Assembly: GCF_004124275.1 (NCBI RefSeq)
Contig: NZ_CP027218.1
Coordinates: 856,001-920,000, forward strand
DNA length: 64,000 nt
Reading direction: 5' to 3'
Origin: Pseudomonas sp. DTU12.3
Lineage (GTDB): Bacteria > Pseudomonadota > Gammaproteobacteria > Pseudomonadales > Pseudomonadaceae
This document shows, one piece after another, positions 59,180 through 64,000 of this stretch; the stretch's first letter is position 1; each line of letters starts with the position of its first letter. Under the pieces are notes generated by a model. The model was not told the DNA's origin. It saw only the letters and a program-made list of their open reading frames with translations, and did no database searches. A program made the position numbers and the translations under genes.

Positions 59180-60454
59180 TCAGTCCATCGAACCGTAACG
59201 CTTCATAGCCTCAATCGCCAAGCCGCTACCAATGCTGCCAAAGATATTCCCTTCGACATGCCGCGCATTCGGCAACATCGCCGAGACGCTGTTGCGCAGC
59301 GCCGGAATCCCGCTCGAACCGCCGGTGAAGAACACCGTATCAACCTGATCGACTGCCACGCCGGCATCGTTCAACAGCTGCGTGACACTGCCGCGCACGC
59401 GTTGCAGCAGCGCATCGATCGCTGATTCAAACAGCGCGCGGCTCAGTTCCACACTCAGCCCGGCTTCGATCCGGTCCAGCGGCACATGGCGGCTGTCGGT
59501 GTGGGTCAGCTGGATCTTGGTTTCTTCGACTTCCATTGCCAGCCAGTGGCCGGCGCGCTGCTCGATCAACTTGAACAGGCGATCGATGCCGCCGGTGTCT
59601 TCGATGTCGTAACGCATGCTGCCCAGCGCCAGACTGGACTTCTGCGAGTACACCGAGTTGATGGTGTGCCAGGTCGCCAGGTTCATGTGGTGGCTGGTCG
59701 GCATGTAGGCGCCGCTCTTCATGCGGCTGCCGTAGCCGAACAGCGGCATCATGCCTTGCAGGCTCAGCTGTTTGTCGAAGTCGGTCCCGCCGATGTGCAC
59801 ACCGCCGGTGGCGAGGATGTCATCGTGACGGTTGTCATAACCACGACGCTCGGGCGACAGGCGCACCAGCGAGAAGTCGGACGTACCACCGCCGATGTCG
59901 ACGATCAGCACCAGCTCTTCTTTCTCGATGGTCGACTCGTAGTCGAAGGCCGCCGCAATCGGTTCGTACTGGAACGACACTTCTTTGAAGCCGATCTTCT
60001 TGGCCACGTCGACCAAAGTGTCTTCAGCTTCCTGGTCCGCCAGCGGATCATCATCGACGAAGAACACCGGGCGCCCGAGCACCACTTGCTCGAATTCCCG
60101 ACCGGCGGCAGTTTCGGCGCGGCTTTTCAGCTGGCCGATGAACAGGCCGAGCAAGTCCTTGAACGGCATCGCCGTGCCGAGCACGCTGGTGTCGTGCTTG
60201 ATCAGCTTGGAACCGAGCAGGCTTTTCAGCGAGCGCATCAGGCGGCCTTCATAGCCTTCCAGGTACTCGTGCAGCGCCAGACGACCGTAAACCGGGCGGC
60301 GCTCCTCGATGTTGAAGAAGACCACCGACGGCAGGGTGATCTTGTCGTCTTCCAGCGCGATCATCGTTTCCATGCCGGGGCGCAGCCAGCCGACGGTGGA
60401 GTTGGACGTGCCGAAGTCGATGCCGCAGGCACGGGCTGGAGAGGCGTCTTTCAT
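59180..60454 (-). CDS. Hsp70 family protein, YegD type
   Basis: This 424-residue protein has the actin-like ATPase motifs: phosphate-1 GIDFGTSNSTVG (residues 11-22), phosphate-2 VDIGGGTSDFS, and a substrate-domain-poor C-terminus, ending shortly after the adenosine motif GGSSGIPALRN. It lacks the usual C-terminal peptide-binding domain of DnaK, as YegD does. It lies head to head with cbpA, a co-chaperone, over a 291-base gap (60455-60745) in which I see no other gene or clear sigma-32 site. It may work with CbpA, which is inference. Confidence 0.9.
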   Translation of the reverse strand: MKDASPARACGIDFGTSNSTVGWLRPGMETMIALEDDKITLPSVVFFNIEERRPVYGRLALHEYLEGYEGRLMRSLKSLLGSKLIKHDTSVLGTAMPFKDLLGLFIGQLKSRAETAAGREFEQVVLGRPVFFVDDDPLADQEAEDTLVDVAKKIGFKEVSFQYEPIAAAFDYESTIEKEELVLIVDIGGGTSDFSLVRLSPERRGYDNRHDDILATGGVHIGGTDFDKQLSLQGMMPLFGYGSRMKSGAYMPTSHHMNLATWHTINSVYSQKSSLALGSMRYDIEDTGGIDRLFKLIEQRAGHWLAMEVEETKIQLTHTDSRHVPLDRIEAGLSVELSRALFESAIDALLQRVRGSVTQLLNDAGVAVDQVDTVFFTGGSSGIPALRNSVSAMLPNARHVEGNIFGSIGSGLAIEAMKRYGSMD

Positions 60455-60745
60455 GTCTTTCGGTTCCGGTCAAAAAAACGGCCGCGCAGTGTATGTCAGT
60501 GCGCGCCAGAATCGAAGGCCGGTCATCTGCTATTTCACGACTAAACTGGTTGAAAATCGCAGCTTCGCCCCAAACTTGCTGGCATGGGCCGGCAGAACCA
60601 CCGGCGGTCACAAGAACCGTCGTCCACTGCCGATAAACTTCTGCTGCGCCACCCGGTCACAACCTTGAGATCGGTCAACCCGGCACGCGCGAATCGGCGC
60701 ATGCTGGCATCGGCGCGAAATCGATAACGGACGGTGATTCCTTCG

Positions 60746-61696
60746 ATGGACTTCAAAGACTATTACAAGATACTCGGCGTGGAGCCGACAGCAGACGACA
60801 AGGCAATCAAGGCTGCCTATCGCAAGCTGGCGCGTAAATACCACCCCGATGTCAGCAAGGAAAAAGACGCCGAGGAGAAGTTCAAGGACGCCTCGGAAGC
60901 CTATGAAGCGCTGAAAAGCGCCGACAAACGTGCGGAATACGACGAGCTGCGCCGCTATGGCCAGCACGGTCAGCCGTTCCAGGGGCCTCCGGGCTGGCAG
61001 AGCCGTGGCGGCTTTGGCGGCGGCGGTCAGGACACCGGTGACTTCTCGGACTTCTTCAGTTCGATCTTCGGCAATCGCGGCCCCGGTTTCGGTGGTGGCG
61101 AAGGTCGGCAACAACGCAGTGCAGGGCGCCGAGGGCAAGACGTGGAAATGGAACTGCCGATCTTCCTCGAGGAGACGCTGTCGAACGAGTCAAAGAAAGT
61201 CACCTTTCAGGTGCCGCAATACAACGCCAACGGCCAGCACGTCAGCAACACCAGCAAGAGCCTGAACGTGAAGATCCCGGCGGGCGTCACCGACGGCGAG
61301 CGTATCCGCCTCAAAGGCCAGGGTGCACCGGGCGTCGGTGGCGGGGCGAATGGCGATCTGTACCTGACCATTCGTTTTGCGCCGCACCCGAAATTCGATG
61401 TCGAAGGCGAAAACCTGATCATTACGCTGCCACTGGCGCCGTGGGAGTTGGCGCTGGGCACTGAAGTGGCCGTGCCGACCCTCACCGGCAAGATCAACCT
61501 CAAGGTTCCGGCCGGCAGCCAGAATGGCCAGCGCATGCGCGCCAAGGGCCACGGTTTGCAGAACAAGGCTGGCGAACGCGGTTACCTGTTCGTGCAGCTC
61601 AAAGCGGTAATGCCAAAAGCGGCCGACGACGAGGTCAAGGCGCTGTGGCAGGAACTGGCGAAGAAAGCCGCCTTCAATCCGCGAGAGAACTTCTAA
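60746..61696 (+). CDS. cbpA: DnaJ-like co-chaperone CbpA
   Basis: The 316-residue protein has an N-terminal J domain ([39 protein letters not shown]) with the catalytic HPD, then a Gly/Phe-rich linker and two beta-sandwich C-terminal domains, with no zinc finger, the layout of curved DNA-binding protein A. It stimulates DnaK and also binds DNA. ATG 60746 is preferred over in-frame GTG 60734. cbpM follows after 23 bases. Confidence 0.94.
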   Translation: MDFKDYYKILGVEPTADDKAIKAAYRKLARKYHPDVSKEKDAEEKFKDASEAYEALKSADKRAEYDELRRYGQHGQPFQGPPGWQSRGGFGGGGQDTGDFSDFFSSIFGNRGPGFGGGEGRQQRSAGRRGQDVEMELPIFLEETLSNESKKVTFQVPQYNANGQHVSNTSKSLNVKIPAGVTDGERIRLKGQGAPGVGGGANGDLYLTIRFAPHPKFDVEGENLIITLPLAPWELALGTEVAVPTLTGKINLKVPAGSQNGQRMRAKGHGLQNKAGERGYLFVQLKAVMPKAADDEVKALWQELAKKAAFNPRENF

Positions 61697-61719
61697 ATTC
61701 GACGACGGAGTAGCCCATC

Positions 61720-62025
61720 ATGAGCAGCCCCCTGATCGTTCAACTGGACCTGGCAGAATTCTGTGAGGCGGCCGATTTGTCGGACGTTTACGTGATCGAA
61801 ATCGTCGAACACGGCATCCTCGAACCTCAGGGCGCGCAGCCCCGGGAATGGCTCTTCACCGATTACGAACTGGCCCTGGCCAAGCGTGCGGCGAAATTGC
61901 GGCATGACCTGGAGCTGGAGTGGGAAGGTGTTGCGCTGGCACTGGATTTGCTGGAAGAGGTGCGTGAGTTGCGCACCGAAAACCGCATGTTGCGCCAGCG
62001 CTTGGGGCGGTTGGTGGCCGAGTAG
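61720..62025 (+). CDS. cbpM: Chaperone modulator CbpM
   Basis: CbpM binds the CbpA J domain and inhibits its activity. The 101-residue helical protein has a MerR-like start (LIVQLDLAEFCEAADLSDVYVIEIVEHGILEPQG) and a coiled-coil end (LELEWEGVALALDLLEEVRELRTENRMLRQRLGRLV). Adjacent cbpA supports the call. Confidence 0.92.
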   Translation: MSSPLIVQLDLAEFCEAADLSDVYVIEIVEHGILEPQGAQPREWLFTDYELALAKRAAKLRHDLELEWEGVALALDLLEEVRELRTENRMLRQRLGRLVAE

Positions 62026-62061
62026 ATAGTCTGATCTTTTTCGGCTGTCTGTTCGGGCCTC

Positions 62062-62145
62062 TTCGCGAGCAAGCCCGCTCCCACATTTTGACCGCATTCC
62101 TTCAATTGAAATGCGATCAAATGTGGGAGCGGGCTTGCTCGCGAA
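62062..62145. repeat. REPIN, family B, right twin (inverted copy of 59075-59158)
   Basis: The same palindrome as at 59075, in opposite orientation. Confidence 0.9.
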
Positions 62146-62176
62146 GAACGATAACGCGGTAGCTCTGACTCAAAAC

Positions 62177-62205
62177 AAAAAAGGCCCCGAAGGGCCTTTT
62201 TTTTT
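62177..62205. terminator. Bidirectional terminator between cbpM and ureC
   Basis: AAAAAAGGCCC and GGGCCTTTTTT pair around CGAA with A and T runs, serving both convergent genes. Confidence 0.9.
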
Positions 62206-62207
62206 GG

Positions 62208-63908
62208 TCAGAACAGGAAGTACCGCTGCGCCATCGGCAGTGTTTCTGCCGGTTCACACCACAACAACACGCCATCAGCCCTGACCTGATACGTCTGCGG
62301 ATCAACATCAATGTTCGGCAGATAATCGTTGTGGATCAGATCGGTTTTCTGCACGTCACGGCACCCCTTCACCACGGCGATTTTCTTTTTCAGCCCCAAT
62401 GCTTCAGGCAGCCCGGCTTCCTGCGCCGCCTGACTGATAAAGGTCAGGCTGGTGGCGTGCAGCGACCCACCATAGCTGGCGAACATCGGACGGTAATGCA
62501 CCGGTTGCGGTGTCGGGATCGAGGCATTGGCGTCGCCCATCAGGCTCGCGGCAATCGCGCCACCCTTGAGAATCAGCGTCGGTTTGACGCCGAAGAACGC
62601 CGGACGCCAGAGCACCAGATCCGCCCATTTGCCAACCTCGATCGAACCGACTTCATGGCTGATGCCATGGGTGATCGCCGGATTGATCGTGTATTTGGCG
62701 ATGTAGCGTTTGGCGCGGAAGTTGTCGTTGCCTGCGCCGTCCTGCGGCAGCGGGCCGCGCTGTTTTTTCATCTTGTCGGCGGTCTGCCAGGTGCGCGTGA
62801 TGACTTCGCCGACGCGGCCCATGGCCTGGCTGTCGGAGCTGATCATCGAGAACGCGCCGAGGTCGTGGAGGATGTCTTCGGCGGCAATCGTTTCGCGACG
62901 GATGCGGCTTTCGGCGAAGGCGACGTCTTCGGCGATGCTCGGGTCGAGGTGGTGGCAGACCATCAGCATGTCGAGGTGTTCGTCGATGGTGTTGCGGGTG
63001 AACGGCCGGGTCGGGTTGGTCGAACTCGGCAGCACATTGGGGAAACCGCAGGCCTTGATGATGTCCGGCGCGTGGCCGCCACCGGCACCTTCGGTGTGAT
63101 AGGTATGGATGGTGCGGCCCTTGAACGCGCCGAGGGTGGTTTCGACGAAACCGGATTCGTTGAGGGTGTCGGTGTGGATCGCCACCTGCACGTCGAACTG
63201 ATCGGCGACGCTCAGGCAGTTGTCGATGCTCGCCGGGGTGGTGCCCCAGTCTTCGTGCAGCTTGAGGCCGATGGCGCCGGCCTTGACCTGCTCGATCAGC
63301 GGCTCCGGCAGGCTGGCATTGCCCTTGCCGGTGAGGCCGATGTTCATCGGGAAGGCATCGGCAGCCTGGAGCATGCGCGCCAGATGCCACGGGCCCGAAG
63401 TGCACGTTGTGGCGTTGGTGCCCGTGGCCGGGCCTGTGCCGCCGCCGATCATGGTGGTGACGCCACTCATCAGAGCCTCTTCGATCTGCTGCGGGCAGAT
63501 GAAGTGGATGTGCGTGTCGATGCCGCCAGCGGTGAGGATCATGCCTTCACCGGCAATCACTTCGGTACTCGCGCCGATGGCGATGTCGACGTTGGGCTGC
63601 ACGTCGGGGTTGCCGGCCTTGCCGATCGCGAAGATGCGCCCGTCCTTGAGGCCGACGTCGGCTTTGACGATGCCCCAGTGGTCGATGATCAGCGCGTTGG
63701 TGATCAGCGTGTCGACGACCTCGGCGGCCAGCAGCTGGCTTTGGCCCTGGCCGTCGCGGATGACTTTGCCGCCGCCGAATTTCACTTCTTCGCCGTAGGT
63801 GGTGAAGTCTTTTTCGACTTCGATCCACAGTTCTGTGTCGGCCAGGCGCACCTTGTCGCCGACGGTGGGGCCGAACATGTCGGCGTAGGCTTGTCTGGAG
63901 ATTTTCAT
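62208..63908 (-). CDS. ureC: Urease subunit alpha
   Basis: UreC holds the dinuclear nickel active site that hydrolyses urea to ammonia and carbamate. The 566-residue protein has the nickel His pair in [14 protein letters not shown], the carbamylated Lys in [19 protein letters not shown], the CHHLD mobile-flap Cys/His and the [11 protein letters not shown] segment, all intact. The start at 63908 follows GAAGGACGC; the longer upstream in-frame start is not used. ureA and ureB would lie beyond the window end, and nickel accessory genes are at 45.7-48.1 kb. Confidence 0.97.
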   Translation of the reverse strand: MKISRQAYADMFGPTVGDKVRLADTELWIEVEKDFTTYGEEVKFGGGKVIRDGQGQSQLLAAEVVDTLITNALIIDHWGIVKADVGLKDGRIFAIGKAGNPDVQPNVDIAIGASTEVIAGEGMILTAGGIDTHIHFICPQQIEEALMSGVTTMIGGGTGPATGTNATTCTSGPWHLARMLQAADAFPMNIGLTGKGNASLPEPLIEQVKAGAIGLKLHEDWGTTPASIDNCLSVADQFDVQVAIHTDTLNESGFVETTLGAFKGRTIHTYHTEGAGGGHAPDIIKACGFPNVLPSSTNPTRPFTRNTIDEHLDMLMVCHHLDPSIAEDVAFAESRIRRETIAAEDILHDLGAFSMISSDSQAMGRVGEVITRTWQTADKMKKQRGPLPQDGAGNDNFRAKRYIAKYTINPAITHGISHEVGSIEVGKWADLVLWRPAFFGVKPTLILKGGAIAASLMGDANASIPTPQPVHYRPMFASYGGSLHATSLTFISQAAQEAGLPEALGLKKKIAVVKGCRDVQKTDLIHNDYLPNIDVDPQTYQVRADGVLLWCEPAETLPMAQRYFLF

Positions 63909-63948
63909 GCAGCGTCCTTCAGGAAAATAGTGGTGAGCCATCAACCCT

Positions 63949-63982
63949 CACCCTAGCCCTCTCCCAGAGGGAGAGGGGACTG
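63949..63982. repeat. Palindromic repeat, family D
   Basis: CCCTCACCCTAGCCCTCTCCC followed by AGAGGGAGAGGGG. It matches the type at 20641-20816 and sits before ureC, probably between ureB and ureC. Confidence 0.75.
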
Positions 63983-64000
63983 ATCGCGGGTTTCTTCCGA

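Noticed and set aside
45710..62208. Urease genes split by a 14 kb block as a sign of a recent insertion
   Set aside because: The same split between ureC and ureEFG is common in Pseudomonas, so it is not evidence of recent transfer.
62331..63956. 541-residue plus-strand frame opposite ureC
   Set aside because: Shadow of urease alpha, composition rich in Arg/Asp/Val without domain.

Overview
The window is a stretch of Pseudomonas chromosome, most like the P. fluorescens group. Three things support this: the core gene order (hflX-hflK-hflC-hisZ-purA, tRNA-Leu, rnr-rlmB, rpsF-rpsR-membrane protein-rplI-dnaB), typical accessory neighbours (azurin, pncB-nadE, pipecolate catabolism, braC/livHMGF, split urease genes), and a heavy load of short palindromic intergenic repeats. 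No species or strain can be fixed by eye, and I see no phage, plasmid, insertion sequence or CRISPR array.

Layout. 1-5.2 kb: end of hflX, the membrane protease regulators hflK/hflC, hisZ and purA. 5.3-10 kb: a chemoreceptor facing a two-gene Fe(III) ABC uptake operon. 10.2-18 kb: two identical tRNA-Leu(CAG) genes, then rnr-rlmB, the S6/S18/L9 ribosomal operon and the replicative helicase dnaB. 18.2-27.7 kb: a YgiQ radical-SAM protein, then three genes that form a predicted amide-ligase/transglutaminase system (DUF2126 protein, circularly permuted ATP-grasp fused to alpha-E, second transglutaminase). 27.9-31.8 kb: a small charged protein, LOG-family phosphoribohydrolase, azurin, and the NAD salvage pair pncB-nadE. 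31.9-41.5 kb: LysR regulator with amaB/amaA (L-pipecolate/lysine catabolism), then the branched-chain amino acid importer with a textbook sigma-54 promoter. 41.6-42.2 kb: a non-coding block with several DnaA-box-like sites. 42.4-45.5 kb: SDR dehydrogenase, divergent CDF-like transporter, AGE-family epimerase. 45.7-49 kb: hupE/ureJ, ureG, ureF, ureE and a DesT/FabR-type TetR regulator. 49.1-52.1 kb: a secreted tandem-repeat protein and an AsmA protein. 52.2-58 kb: ferritin-like protein, a divergent LysR/azoreductase pair with an SMR-gene remnant, an intracellular-looking lipase, a DMT exporter/AraC pair, and PsiF. 58-62 kb: AI-2E family permease, Hsp70 (YegD-type), cbpA and cbpM. 62.2-63.9 kb: ureC.

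How the genes work together. The urease enzyme subunit (ureC) and its nickel chaperones (ureE, ureF, ureG) lie 14 kb apart but serve one enzyme. pncB and nadE act in one NAD salvage route. amaA and amaB carry out consecutive oxidations, probably under the divergent LysR protein. cbpA and cbpM are a co-chaperone and its inhibitor beside an Hsp70. The three-gene ligase/transglutaminase cluster is the best candidate here for an undescribed biochemical system: its domain set predicts peptide-bond synthesis and remodelling, but the substrate is unknown.

At least 22 REPIN-like palindromes of four sequence families sit between genes, and in three places the repeat supplies or abuts the stop codon of the neighbouring gene.
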